Below are positions 1 to 7,858 of a stretch of 19,272 bases of DNA, one piece after another. Source of the stretch: Syntrophomonadaceae bacterium (lineage in GTDB: Bacteria > Bacillota > Dethiobacteria > DTU022). The position numbers and the translations under genes are program-made. How positions within the stretch are numbered: the stretch's first letter is position 1; each line of letters opens with the position of its first letter. Below the pieces are notes generated by a model. The model searched no databases, was not told the DNA's origin, and was given only the letters and a program-made list of their open reading frames with translations. The stretch lies in the NCBI GenBank assembly GCA_007130585.1, contig SLSE01000115.1, forward strand, positions 1 to 19,272, given 5' to 3'.

Positions 1-5
1 CTATC

Positions 6-1679
6 TTACAGGGTAATCTGCTGCTGGTACTCGCCGAAAACGTCTCTTAAAACGCCGCATACTTCGCCAAGCGTTGCGTAAGCCTTTACGGCTTTCAGGA
101 TATGCGGCATTACGTTGTCGTCAGACTGGGCCGCCCTGCGCAGTTCCTGCAGGGACTCTGAAACTTTGCCCTGGTCACGGCTGAGGCGGACTTCCTTGAT
201 CCGCTCGATCTGACGCTGGCTGGTGGCAGGGTCCATCTTAAGCAGGTCCATCGGCTGTTCGCTGCCGGTCTGGAATTTGTTAACACCAACAACGACCCGC
301 TCTTTAGACTCAACTTCTTTTTGATACTGGTAGGCGCTGGCCTGGATTTCTTTCTGGATAAAACCTTTTTCAATTGCTTCGACCGCGCCTCCGATCTCAT
401 CGATGCGCTCAATATAGCGCATCACTTCTTCTTCGATATGATCGGTAATAGTTTCAATAAAGTAAGAACCGCCCAAGGGATCAACCGTATCAGCCGCCCC
501 GATTTCATAGCCGATCACCTGCTGAGTGCGCAGGGCCAGCAGAACGGAGTGCTCGCTGGGCAGGGCCAGGGCTTCGTCACGCGAATTGGTGTGCAGGGAC
601 TGGGTGCCCCCCAGTACCGCGCTCAGGGCCTGGTAAGCCACGCGCATAATATTAACGTCAGGCTGCTGGGCAGTCAGGGTAGAGCCGGCGGTCTGGGTGT
701 GAAAACGCAGCATCATTGAGCGCGGATTTTTTGCGCCGAAGCGTTCTTTCATCAGCCTGGCCCAGATCCTCCTGGCAGCCCGGAACTTGGCGACCTCTTC
801 AAAAAAATTGGAATGGGAGTTAAAGAAAAAGGACAGGCGGGGGGCAAATTGATCAACTTCCAGGCCCGCTTCCAGGGCCGCTTCAACATAGGCAATGGCA
901 TTGCTGAGCGTAAATGCAACTTCCTGGACCGCTGTCGAGCCCGCTTCCCTGATATGGTAACCGCTGATGCTGATCGTGTTCCAGGCGGGAATGTTTTCCA
1001 CGGCATAGGAAAAGATATCAACAATAATCCGCATCGACTCCCGGGGCGGGAAAATGTAGGTACCGCGGGCCACGTATTCTTTTAAAATATCATTCTGGAT
1101 CGTTCCGTTAACCTTCTCCATGGAAATGCCCTGTTTTTCTGCCACCGCCATGTACATGGCAAGCAGGACGGCAGCGGGGGAATTGATGGTCATTGAAGTG
1201 CTGACCTGGTCTAAGGGAATATTTTCCATCAGCACTTCCATGTCGGCCAGGGAATCGATAGCGACACCCACCTTGCCCACCTCGCCCCGGGCCAGGGGAT
1301 GATCGGAATCGTAACCGATCTGGGTGGGCAGGTCGAAAGCCACGCTCAGCCCGGTCTGCCCCTGATCAAGGAGATAGCGGAAGCGTTTGTTGGTTTCTTC
1401 GGCGCTGCCGAACCCCGCATACTGGCGCATTGTCCACAGCCGCCCCCGGTACATTGTCGGCTGGATGCCCCTGGTAAAAGGATATTCACCCGGCCAGTTT
1501 AATTTATCAAGGTAGTCAAAGCCTTCAAGGTCTAAAGGGTCGTATATTCTTTGCAGTTCCAGGCCGGAATCAAGCTTAAATTCTTTGCGTTCAGGATACT
1601 TTTCAACTGCCCTGTCCGCTTTTTCCTGCCAGGCTTTTTGGGCCTGTTGCAGTTTATCTTTACTCTGGTGTTCGCTCAA
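6..1679 (-). CDS. mcmA: Methylmalonyl-CoA mutase, catalytic (large/alpha) subunit without B12 domain
   Basis: This enzyme interconverts (R)-methylmalonyl-CoA and succinyl-CoA by an adenosylcobalamin radical mechanism in the cytoplasm. The 557-residue product is the TIM-barrel substrate-binding part only. The C-terminal cobalamin-binding domain of one-piece mutases is absent, so a separate B12-binding subunit must exist, probably just beyond the left edge. Visible family signatures are TMYRGRLWTMRQYAG (Tyr77 in the 'MY' context expected for methylmalonyl- rather than isobutyryl-CoA mutase), SMTINSPA, RLSFFFNSHSNFFEE and GGTQSLHTNSRDEAL. The start is TTG at 1679-1677, preceded by GAGGAGG 11 nt upstream. 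I see no better ATG. It lies 31 bp after sucD on the same strand. The family call is secure; the methylmalonyl specificity rests on the Tyr motif and on the sucCD neighbours. Confidence 0.95.
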   Translation of the reverse strand: MSEHQSKDKLQQAQKAWQEKADRAVEKYPERKEFKLDSGLELQRIYDPLDLEGFDYLDKLNWPGEYPFTRGIQPTMYRGRLWTMRQYAGFGSAEETNKRFRYLLDQGQTGLSVAFDLPTQIGYDSDHPLARGEVGKVGVAIDSLADMEVLMENIPLDQVSTSMTINSPAAVLLAMYMAVAEKQGISMEKVNGTIQNDILKEYVARGTYIFPPRESMRIIVDIFSYAVENIPAWNTISISGYHIREAGSTAVQEVAFTLSNAIAYVEAALEAGLEVDQFAPRLSFFFNSHSNFFEEVAKFRAARRIWARLMKERFGAKNPRSMMLRFHTQTAGSTLTAQQPDVNIMRVAYQALSAVLGGTQSLHTNSRDEALALPSEHSVLLALRTQQVIGYEIGAADTVDPLGGSYFIETITDHIEEEVMRYIERIDEIGGAVEAIEKGFIQKEIQASAYQYQKEVESKERVVVGVNKFQTGSEQPMDLLKMDPATSQRQIERIKEVRLSRDQGKVSESLQELRRAAQSDDNVMPHILKAVKAYATLGEVCGVLRDVFGEYQQQITL

Positions 1680-1710
1680 TTTTTCTGCAGCCTCCTCTCT
1701 GTTCCGTTAA

Positions 1711-2583
1711 CTATTTCCCTGCCGCTTCTTTAACAAGTGCGGGCACTTCACCGGGCAGATCGGCAACCTTTACGCCTGCCCCGTTCAGGGCCTCAACTTT
1801 GCTTTCAAAGGTGCCCCTGCCGCGCTCAATAATTGCCCCGGCATGCCCCATCCTTTTGCCGGGAGGGGCGCTTTTTCCGGCCAGGTAGGCTACTACCGGC
1901 TTGGTCATCGAAGACTTAATGAAAGCGGCGGCCTCCTCTTCGGCGCTGCCTCCTATTTCGCCGACCAGGACTACCGTTTTGGTTGCAGGATCCGATTCGA
2001 ATTCTTTAAGCACATCGATAAAGTGCAACCCGACAACCCTGTCGCCTCCGAGGCCCACCACGGTTGTGGTTCCGATTTCGTTTTCTGTAAGGTGACCGAC
2101 AATCTCGTAACAAAGAGTTCCACTCCTGGAAACAACACCGACCGGTCCCGGTATGAAATACTGGTTGGGCATAATGCCTATTTTCGAAGCGCCAGAGGAA
2201 ACCAGGCCGAAGGTGTTGGGGCCGACCACGACAGCATTGTTAATCCTGGCCTGGGCCATAATATCGGCTGCATCGTGCAGGGGAATATGCTCCGGAATTA
2301 AAACCAGAATTTTAATCCCCGCGGCAAGCGCTTCCAGGGCAGCGTCTTTGGCAAAAGGCGCCGGGATAAAAAGAATGCTTGCATCGACGGGCTCATTTTC
2401 CACCGCTTCAAATACAGTGTTGTATACAGGGACTCCTTCAACTGTTTGCCCCCCTTTTCCGGGAGACACGCCGCCGGTTATCCTGGTCCCGTACTTAAGC
2501 ATCTGGCCGGTGTGAAACGAACCCTGGTTGCCGGTAATGCCCTGGACCAGGACACGTGTTTGGTCATTTATATAAATTGACAT
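1711..2583 (-). CDS. sucD: Succinyl-CoA synthetase (ADP-forming), alpha subunit
   Basis: With SucC it converts succinyl-CoA, phosphate and ADP to succinate, CoA and ATP, or the reverse. The 290-residue product has the N-terminal CoA-binding Rossmann domain (VLVQGITGNQGSFHT near residue 12) and the phosphohistidine loop MGHAGAI, with the catalytic His at residue 247. VGEIGGSAEEEAA contains the conserved Glu of the alpha-beta interface. Length matches the usual family size of about 290. ATG is preceded by AAAGGAG with 8 nt spacing. It lies 66 bp after sucC and 31 bp before the mutase gene in one co-directional operon. In propionate oxidation this step would supply substrate-level ATP; in propionate formation it would run in reverse. 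Confidence 0.97.
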   Translation of the reverse strand: MSIYINDQTRVLVQGITGNQGSFHTGQMLKYGTRITGGVSPGKGGQTVEGVPVYNTVFEAVENEPVDASILFIPAPFAKDAALEALAAGIKILVLIPEHIPLHDAADIMAQARINNAVVVGPNTFGLVSSGASKIGIMPNQYFIPGPVGVVSRSGTLCYEIVGHLTENEIGTTTVVGLGGDRVVGLHFIDVLKEFESDPATKTVVLVGEIGGSAEEEAAAFIKSSMTKPVVAYLAGKSAPPGKRMGHAGAIIERGRGTFESKVEALNGAGVKVADLPGEVPALVKEAAGK

Positions 2584-2649
2584 TCAAGATACTCCTTTCA
2601 TCAATACGGATCAAAGCAAATAATTTTAACTGTCCAACCTGCAACCTGC

Positions 2650-3759
2650 TCATGATTGTTTGAGCAGATCCACGGCATGGCTTACAGCTTCTTCCATCGA
2701 GGTAAATGACTTAATACCCGCCTTCTCGAGGATAGCCCGTCCTTCGGCCTCGTTGGTCCCCACCAGGCGGAATGATACAGGCAGGTCGATACCCTTGCTC
2801 TCCTTAACCCTGGAAAAAGCCTCGGCCACAACATCGCAGCGCGTTATGCCCCCGAATATATTGATCAGAAGCACCCTGGGATCTGTCCCCAGCAGCAGTT
2901 CCAGGGATTGGGATGTTTTCTCCACGTCGGCGCCGCCGCCAAAATCGAGGAAATTGGCGGGAGTACCCCCGTAATGCTGGACCATGTCGAGAGTTGCCAT
3001 GGTGATCCCGGCCCCGTTGGCCATAACAGCTATGTCTCCGTCCAGTTCTACGTAGGCCAGGTCAAGTTCTTCGGCCTGCAGTTCCAGGTCGGTTTTCTCC
3101 CTGATTCTCGGCAGATCCTTGTGACGGTAGAGGGCATCATCATCAATGGTAACCTTTGCATCCGCGGCAACCAGGCCCCCTGGCGTTAAAGCCAGGGGGT
3201 TGATTTCCGCCAGTTCGGCATCCATCTCCCTGAAAAGCCGGTACAGCCGGGGCAGGAGTTTGATGAATTCTTTCTGCAGATCCCCTGAAACTCCCAGCTG
3301 ACGGCAGATTTCACGCACCATGAAGCCCTGCAGGCCAACGGTAACGTCAACCGGCCACCTGATCATGCGCTCTTCGGGTACATCTTCCACATCCATGCCC
3401 CCGTCGAGCGAAACCAGGACCACAGGCTTCTGGGCCGTCCCGTCCACGGTCAGGGCCAGGTAAATTTCCTGCTCGATCTGAATCTTTTCCTCAACCAGCA
3501 GCTTTTCAGCTTTAAAGCCGCCCAGCTCCATTTTAAAAATCCGCTCGGCCTCCGTGCGCGCTTCCCCGGCCGATGAAGCAAACGCTATGCCTCCCGCTTT
3601 ACCCCGTTTGCCGGTCAGAACCTGCGATTTAATAACCACTTCTCCCAGTTCGGCAGCAGCTTCTTCCGCCTGTTCGGCGCTTTCGACAACCCTGCCGGCC
3701 GGAACGGGAATGTCGTAACGGGCAAACAGTTCTTTTCCCAGGTATTCATAAAGCTTCAC
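2650..3759 (-). CDS. sucC: Succinyl-CoA synthetase (ADP-forming), beta subunit
   Basis: This is the ATP-grasp beta subunit that pairs with SucD. The N-terminal half begins KLYEYLGKELFARY and carries KSQVLTGKRGKAGG of the ATP-grasp fold, AEINPLAL of the nucleotide site, and then the C-terminal CoA-ligase domain with NFLDFGGGA and INIFGGITRCD. I place the start at GTG 3759-3757 (369 aa). GGGAGG lies 7 nt upstream of it and the protein then opens as the family does. An in-frame ATG five codons earlier (3774) has no ribosome binding site. The 3' end is followed by a 66 bp gap containing the sucD ribosome binding site. It directly follows the EBP-type regulator (30 bp gap to this GTG), suggesting co-transcription with it. 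Confidence 0.96.
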   Translation of the reverse strand: MKLYEYLGKELFARYDIPVPAGRVVESAEQAEEAAAELGEVVIKSQVLTGKRGKAGGIAFASSAGEARTEAERIFKMELGGFKAEKLLVEEKIQIEQEIYLALTVDGTAQKPVVLVSLDGGMDVEDVPEERMIRWPVDVTVGLQGFMVREICRQLGVSGDLQKEFIKLLPRLYRLFREMDAELAEINPLALTPGGLVAADAKVTIDDDALYRHKDLPRIREKTDLELQAEELDLAYVELDGDIAVMANGAGITMATLDMVQHYGGTPANFLDFGGGADVEKTSQSLELLLGTDPRVLLINIFGGITRCDVVAEAFSRVKESKGIDLPVSFRLVGTNEAEGRAILEKAGIKSFTSMEEAVSHAVDLLKQS

Positions 3760-3789
3760 TTTAAATCCTCCCATTCGGTATATATTAAT

Positions 3790-5490
3790 TTAGTCGCCGT
3801 ATCTTTTCAATTTATTATATAAAGTAGCCAGTGAAATATTCAAGGCCCGGGCCGCCTTTTTTTTGCCTTCCAGGCTTTCACCGTACCTGGTTATGGCCAG
3901 TTTCAGCATCATTTCCTCCATCCTGTCAAGCGGGATAATCTCATCAAAGGCGGGGGCATCCTGGACGCTGTGACGTCCGATATACGGGGAGAGATGATGG
4001 TATTCAATTACCGGCCCTCCTGCCACCACCATGGCCCGCTCGATAACGCTTTTAAGTTCGCTGATGTTCCCGGGCCAGTCGTAATCGCAAAGTTCCTGCA
4101 GGGCCCGCGGCGATATCTCCCGGACTTTCTTGCCCAGCTTGCGGTTCAGGCGTTCTATCAGCGCTTCGGCCAGCAGCGGTATATCTTCCGGCCGCTTGCG
4201 CAGCGGGGGCAGGTTAACCGTAACCTGGCTGAGCCGCCGGTAGAGGTCCTCCGAAAAATAACCCTGCAGAGAAGCGTTGAGGAGGTTATCGCTGGCCGAG
4301 GCAACAATCCTGACTTCGATTGCGATCGGCTGCTCACCGCCAATCCGGCAAAATTTGCCCGTCTCTATAACATCAAACAGTTTCTTTTGCAGGTAGGGGT
4401 TAAGCGAATTTATTTCCTTAACAAAAAGGGTGCTCCCGGCTGCCAGTTCAATTTTACCGATCCGGGTCCGCACAATGCCCGGCATAGCCCCTTTTTCGCA
4501 GCCGAAAATTTCAATCTCCTGCAGCGAGTCGGGAACAAAAGCGCAGTCGATCACAAGCAGGGGCTTCTTCCGGCGGGGGCTGTTGTTATGTATGGCCTGG
4601 GCAAAAAGGCTTTTGCCCGTTCCGCTTTCCCCGCTGATTAAAACGGGCGACTCACTGCGGGCAGCCTTGCGGGCCCGTTCTATAGTGGCGCTCAGGATGT
4701 TGCTTTTCCCGGTCAGCGATTCAAAACTAAAACGGCTGCCCGAGATCTCATCGATCTGGGCATAGAGGTTATCGATCACGGCGTTGCTGTGCTGCAATTC
4801 GTCCATTAGCTTCAGGATATCGCCTACCGGTTGAAAAACAACCACCGCTCCCATTAACTCGCCGTCAACGATGATCGGCGAAGCATTGGAGATAACGTCG
4901 GCATCGGAACCGCCGACGTAGGTGCGGTAACCGGTAACCGGTTTTTGCTGGATCAGCGACTGGGCCAGGGCCCCCTGGGGCGAAACATCAAAGATGTTGC
5001 GGTTGACCCTTTTGCTCTCGGGAATCCCCGTTACCCGGGTAAAGGCAGGGTTTACATATTTAACTATTCCCTGCGCATCGACAACCTCTATCGCATCCTG
5101 GACCGAATTAAGGATTGCCAGAAGCTCCCCCTTGACCAGGCGCGTTTCCAGCAGCTGTTCCCGGGTATCTAAAACTGCTTTTAACGTTGAAGAAGCGGCC
5201 AACTCTTCAAATTGAACCCCGTTACGCAGGTTTTTCCGGAGATAGTCTGCTACAGCAGGCTCTTCCGTACCGTCTATTACAGTTTCCAGTTCGGGTAAAG
5301 CTGTAATTTTATCGAGGTCGGCAGTAATGTAATAGTTTTTACGCTCCATATCCGTGAGCCAGTCAATTTCCCCGTCCGGACAGGCCAACCCAACCAGGTC
5401 GATTTCATCACACTGTTTTAAAAGCCGAAACAGGTTTTTGCCTTTATCTCCTTTTACTACCAGAGCTGTTTTTACCAAGAGGTTTTCCAC
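3790..5490 (-). CDS. PAS/AAA+/Fis-type regulator with degenerate sigma-54 activation domain
   Basis: Predicted cytoplasmic DNA-binding regulator of the downstream propionate/succinate genes. Domain order: a Rossmann-like N-terminal module (about 1-115, ALVVKGDKGKNLFRLL...DLVGLA...VIDGT), a PAS domain (about 120-225, ILNSVQDAIEVVDAQG), an AAA+ domain (about 255-485) and a Fis-type helix-turn-helix (about 540-566, KKAARALNISLATLYNKL). Walker A GESGTGKS (287-294) is intact. The sigma-54 contact loop GAFTGA reads GAMPGI (334-339), the Walker B Asp is Lys358 (LFVKEI), the sensor I Asn is Ser400, the first arginine finger is Ser413 and the sensor II Arg is Ser477 (GNISEL). I infer it binds nucleotide but cannot remodel sigma-54 RNA polymerase normally, so it may act with sigma-70 (as TyrR does) or as a repressor. 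The start is GTG at 5490; TTG at 5478 with GGGGTGG upstream is an alternative. Confidence 0.9.
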   Translation of the reverse strand: MENLLVKTALVVKGDKGKNLFRLLKQCDEIDLVGLACPDGEIDWLTDMERKNYYITADLDKITALPELETVIDGTEEPAVADYLRKNLRNGVQFEELAASSTLKAVLDTREQLLETRLVKGELLAILNSVQDAIEVVDAQGIVKYVNPAFTRVTGIPESKRVNRNIFDVSPQGALAQSLIQQKPVTGYRTYVGGSDADVISNASPIIVDGELMGAVVVFQPVGDILKLMDELQHSNAVIDNLYAQIDEISGSRFSFESLTGKSNILSATIERARKAARSESPVLISGESGTGKSLFAQAIHNNSPRRKKPLLVIDCAFVPDSLQEIEIFGCEKGAMPGIVRTRIGKIELAAGSTLFVKEINSLNPYLQKKLFDVIETGKFCRIGGEQPIAIEVRIVASASDNLLNASLQGYFSEDLYRRLSQVTVNLPPLRKRPEDIPLLAEALIERLNRKLGKKVREISPRALQELCDYDWPGNISELKSVIERAMVVAGGPVIEYHHLSPYIGRHSVQDAPAFDEIIPLDRMEEMMLKLAITRYGESLEGKKKAARALNISLATLYNKLKRYGD

Positions 5491-5563
5491 CCCTTTCCCT
5501 ACCTTAGAATATTCGTAAATATTAGAAGAAATCCTGCCTCGCCGATCCTCATTTCCATTTTTA

Positions 5564-5592
5564 ATTATAAGAAATAGAAAAACCGCTCCAGG
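5564..5592 (-). promoter_or_regulatory. Weak sigma-70-like promoter candidate of the regulator-sucCD-mcmA operon
   Basis: On the minus strand a perfect TATAAT (5564-5569) lies about 75 bp before the regulator start. The hexamer 17 bp upstream (CCTGGA, 5587-5592) is a poor -35. I found no GG-N10-GC sigma-54 element between 5491 and 5620. The rest of 5491-5714 shows nothing I can name. Confidence 0.25.
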
Positions 5593-5714
5593 GGGCTATT
5601 CCTGCATGCGGCAACAGATTATTTTTTTGCCTGAAGTTCTCTCACATGGGAGCTTATCAGGGCGCGGGAACGCTCCGGGCTACCGCAAGCCAGACAGCTC
5701 CTGCCCTCCGACGG

Positions 5715-5743
5715 TTGAATTAAACATCAAAAGCTATTATAAT
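5715..5743 (+). promoter_or_regulatory. Sigma-70 promoter of tRNA-Leu
   Basis: TTGAAT (5715-5720), a 17 bp spacer, then a perfect TATAAT (5738-5743). Transcription would start near 5750, about 13 nt before the mature tRNA 5' end. Confidence 0.75.
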
Positions 5744-5762
5744 GATAACGGTAATCATAGGC

Positions 5763-5847
5763 GCGGGCGTGGCGGAACTGGCAGACGCGCTGGACTTAGG
5801 ATCCAGTGGGGCAACCTGTGGAGGTTCGAATCCTCTCGCCCGCACCA
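5763..5847 (+). tRNA. tRNA-Leu (anticodon UAG)
   Basis: A cloverleaf can be folded by eye. The acceptor stem GCGGGCG (5763-5769) pairs with CGCCCGC (5837-5843), followed by discriminator A and an encoded CCA (5845-5847). The anticodon stem CTGGA/TCCAG encloses loop CTTAGGA, giving anticodon TAG, which reads CUA leucine codons. The long variable arm (TGGGGCAACCTGT) is typical of class II tRNA-Leu. The T arm is GGAGG-TTCGAAT-CCTCT. Length is 85 nt including CCA. Confidence 0.97.
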
Positions 5848-5850
5848 CCC

Positions 5851-5936
5851 GAACCAGGGGGACGTGAACCAGGGGGACGGTTCTCCCGGCTAGGAACCAG
5901 GGGGACGGTTCTCCCGTGAACCAGGGGGACGGTTCT
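5851..5936 (+). repeat. Array of four short GGGGGACGGTTC-type repeats
   Basis: Four near-identical units follow the tRNA by 3 bp: 5851-5864 (truncated), 5866-5887, 5894-5916 and 5918-5936. The full core GAACCAGGGGGACGGTTC has self-complementary ends (GAACC/GGTTC) around a G-rich loop, so each unit can form a small hairpin. Related sequence occurs at 17612-17625 (opposite orientation) and, more loosely, at 7859-7905. The units look like a dispersed non-coding element; they may also help end the tRNA transcript. No transposase is present here. Confidence 0.8.
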
Positions 5937-5956
5937 TCTGGCACAGTTAATCTTTC

Positions 5957-5977
5957 AGCTTGCCTGATTAACAAGCT
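5957..5977. other. Small inverted repeat between tRNA repeats and MinD operon end
   Basis: AGCTTG (5957-5962) and CAAGCT (5972-5977) form a 6 bp stem with a 9 nt loop. It could be a weak terminator for the minus-strand MinD operon or the plus-strand tRNA, but there is no good T-run on either side. Otherwise 5937-6078 shows nothing recognisable. Confidence 0.25.
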
Positions 5978-6078
5978 TCTCTTTAACAGCCTGGCTTGCC
6001 CTGTTCCTTTACATCTCCTGCAAACCTGGATATCTAAAGGAGCTTTTAAACCAGGAATACCTGTGGTAAATTATGTAA

Positions 6079-6930
6079 TCAACTCAGGGCATCCCAAACT
6101 TCACATACCTTCTCCGATACTGCACCATCTGTAAAGTCAACAACGGGAACCCCACTGATCATGGCCCGGACAAAGGCGCGATCGAAAGGAATTTTCCCGG
6201 CCAGGATTACCTTTTCCGAAAGGCAGTATTCTTCGATTTTATGTGCCTGCTCTTCTTCCAAATCATAACGATTAATACAGACTGAAGGTTCGACTCCAAA
6301 ATGCCTGCAAACAGCAAGCACCCTTTCCAGATCGTGAATACCGGAAACTGTAGGTTCGGTTACTATTAAAGCGCTATCCACCCCGGATATTGAAGCAATA
6401 ACCGGGCATCCTATACCCGGGGGTCCGTCAACAATCAGGTATTTTTTCTTTTCGGCTTCTGCCAGCTCCTCTCCCTTTTTACGGATGGTTGTAACCAGTT
6501 TCCCCGAATTTTCTTCTGCTATACCCAGGCGGGCATGAACCAGATCTCCATAAGGCGTACGCGAAACAAACCACCGTCCTGACAGCCTGCTTTTCATCTT
6601 TATTGCACCACGAGGGCAGGCATGATAACAAAAACCACATCCTTCGCATGTTACAGGGTCTACCAGGTAATTTTGGGATATTGCCTCAAACCTGCAAAGT
6701 TCAAGGCACAATCCACAATCATCACAATTATCCAGGTTAATGAAGGCAACTTTAGATGCCCAAAATTCGTACTCTTCAAGAACGCGCGGTCTTGTTATCA
6801 GGCTTAGATTGGCCGCATCCACATCAGCATCTACAAGAACTGCCTGTTCACCGGCCAGGGAAGCAAAACAACCTGCAAGCGAGGTTTTTCCTGTACCGCC
6901 TTTTCCACTTACAATAGTAATCTTTTTCAA
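6079..6930 (-). CDS. MinD-superfamily P-loop ATPase with inserted 2x[4Fe-4S] ferredoxin domain (paralogue A)
   Basis: A cytoplasmic ATPase of the Mrp/MinD group with an inserted bacterial ferredoxin domain, probably acting in iron-sulfur or metal-cluster handling together with its neighbour. The deviant Walker A GKGGTGKTS lies near the N-terminus. Two complete [4Fe-4S] motifs follow, CxxCxxCxxxC (Cys 69/72/75/79 and 95/98/101/105), then LIVDGPPGIGCPV for the Walker B region. I place the start at TTG 6930-6928 (283 aa): it overlaps the TGA of the upstream paralogue as TTGA, has AAGGGG 10 nt upstream and gives the family-like opening KKITIVSGKGG. An in-frame TTG at 6951 would add 7 residues. 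The overlap implies coupled translation, and the pair may form a heterodimer. The exact substrate is unknown. Confidence 0.9.
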   Translation of the reverse strand: MKKITIVSGKGGTGKTSLAGCFASLAGEQAVLVDADVDAANLSLITRPRVLEEYEFWASKVAFINLDNCDDCGLCLELCRFEAISQNYLVDPVTCEGCGFCYHACPRGAIKMKSRLSGRWFVSRTPYGDLVHARLGIAEENSGKLVTTIRKKGEELAEAEKKKYLIVDGPPGIGCPVIASISGVDSALIVTEPTVSGIHDLERVLAVCRHFGVEPSVCINRYDLEEEQAHKIEEYCLSEKVILAGKIPFDRAFVRAMISGVPVVDFTDGAVSEKVCEVWDALS

Positions 6931-7790
6931 CCGGGTGCAGCCCCTTTCCAAACGCGCAATACATTTTCAGCTAATTCCTTAAAGAGAGCCTGCCAGGCAG
7001 GAAGATATTTTACCGCAGGTTCACCACGGGCGTAATACCTGGCAGCTTCCAGGTTCCACGGAATCTTCTGCAATATGGGCAAGCCGCTTTTTAAGCAATA
7101 CTCTTCAACTTCATTATCCCCGATATCAGAACGGTTTATAACAACCCCGGCCGGAATACCCAGCATGGTAACCATTTGATAAGCCAGCTTAAGGTCATTT
7201 AGACCAAAGGGAGTAGGCTCGGTAACAAGCAGGCAAAAATCGCAATTACTTACTGCTGCAACCACGGGGCAGGACGTTCCAGGAGGAGCATCGATAATTG
7301 TCAGTGCATCTGCAATAATTAATTTTTTTACTGCATTGATCAGGGGAGGTGACATTGCTTCGCCGGGGTTAAGAATGCCGCGCGAAAATGATATCCTGCC
7401 GGCCATGCCCATTTCCACTGTTCCAATCGGGCGTTCCTTTTCTGTTATCGCCTTCTCGGGACAGAAATAAGCACAGCTGCCACAACCATGACAAAGCTCC
7501 GTAAGTACCATGACATGATCTTTAAGCACGGCAAGGGCATTAAAAGCGCATATCTCGGAGCAGCGGCCGCAAAAACTGCACTTATCCAGATCGATACAGG
7601 GAACCGGGATGCCCGCGCTATCTTTGTCGGTAATTTCTGGTTTTAGAAACAGGTGAATATTAGGTTCTTCAACATCACAGTCAAGCAGCTGAACATGCAT
7701 ATTCATTTCTTCAATGATAAGTGCCAGGCTCAGGGCAATTGTAGTTTTACCGGTTCCACCCTTGCCGCTGGCAATAACCAGGTTTAGCAT
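6927..7790 (-). CDS. MinD-superfamily P-loop ATPase with inserted 2x[4Fe-4S] ferredoxin domain (paralogue B)
   Basis: This is the tandem paralogue of the following gene, 287 aa. It starts with ATG preceded by GAGGAG 7 nt upstream. Walker A GKGGTGKTT lies at residues 9-17. Two ferredoxin motifs CSFCGRCSEIC (Cys 71/74/77/81) and CHGCGSCAYFC (Cys 100/103/106/110) follow, then LTIIDAPPGTSCPVV. Tandem ferredoxin-MinD ATPases occur next to NifX-type proteins in many anaerobes, including the Desulfovibrio orp (orange protein) operons, where products of this type take part in a metal-cluster protein complex. The gene lies 137 bp after the DUF5320 gene, and that gap holds a 12 bp inverted repeat. The operon relation is inferred from strand and the conserved neighbourhood; the biochemical role is not established by sequence. 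Confidence 0.92.
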   Translation of the reverse strand: MLNLVIASGKGGTGKTTIALSLALIIEEMNMHVQLLDCDVEEPNIHLFLKPEITDKDSAGIPVPCIDLDKCSFCGRCSEICAFNALAVLKDHVMVLTELCHGCGSCAYFCPEKAITEKERPIGTVEMGMAGRISFSRGILNPGEAMSPPLINAVKKLIIADALTIIDAPPGTSCPVVAAVSNCDFCLLVTEPTPFGLNDLKLAYQMVTMLGIPAGVVINRSDIGDNEVEEYCLKSGLPILQKIPWNLEAARYYARGEPAVKYLPAWQALFKELAENVLRVWKGAAPG

Positions 7791-7858
7791 TGCTTACTCC
7801 TCGATTCCTGTGCGTATAATAATTAAAATTACATCACCTTTTAGGTAAAAATAACCCC

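Noticed and set aside
3970..4641. 223-codon open frame antisense to the degenerate regulator
   Set aside because: Shadow frame in a GC-rich coding region; no family features, and the sense strand has clear domains.
5606..5893. 95-codon plus-strand open frame across the tRNA region
   Set aside because: It runs straight through the tRNA-Leu gene and the repeats, has no ribosome binding site and no recognisable protein.
5850..5940. CRISPR array
   Set aside because: The units are only about 18-23 bp, separated by 1-6 bp, with no spacers of CRISPR length and no cas genes.
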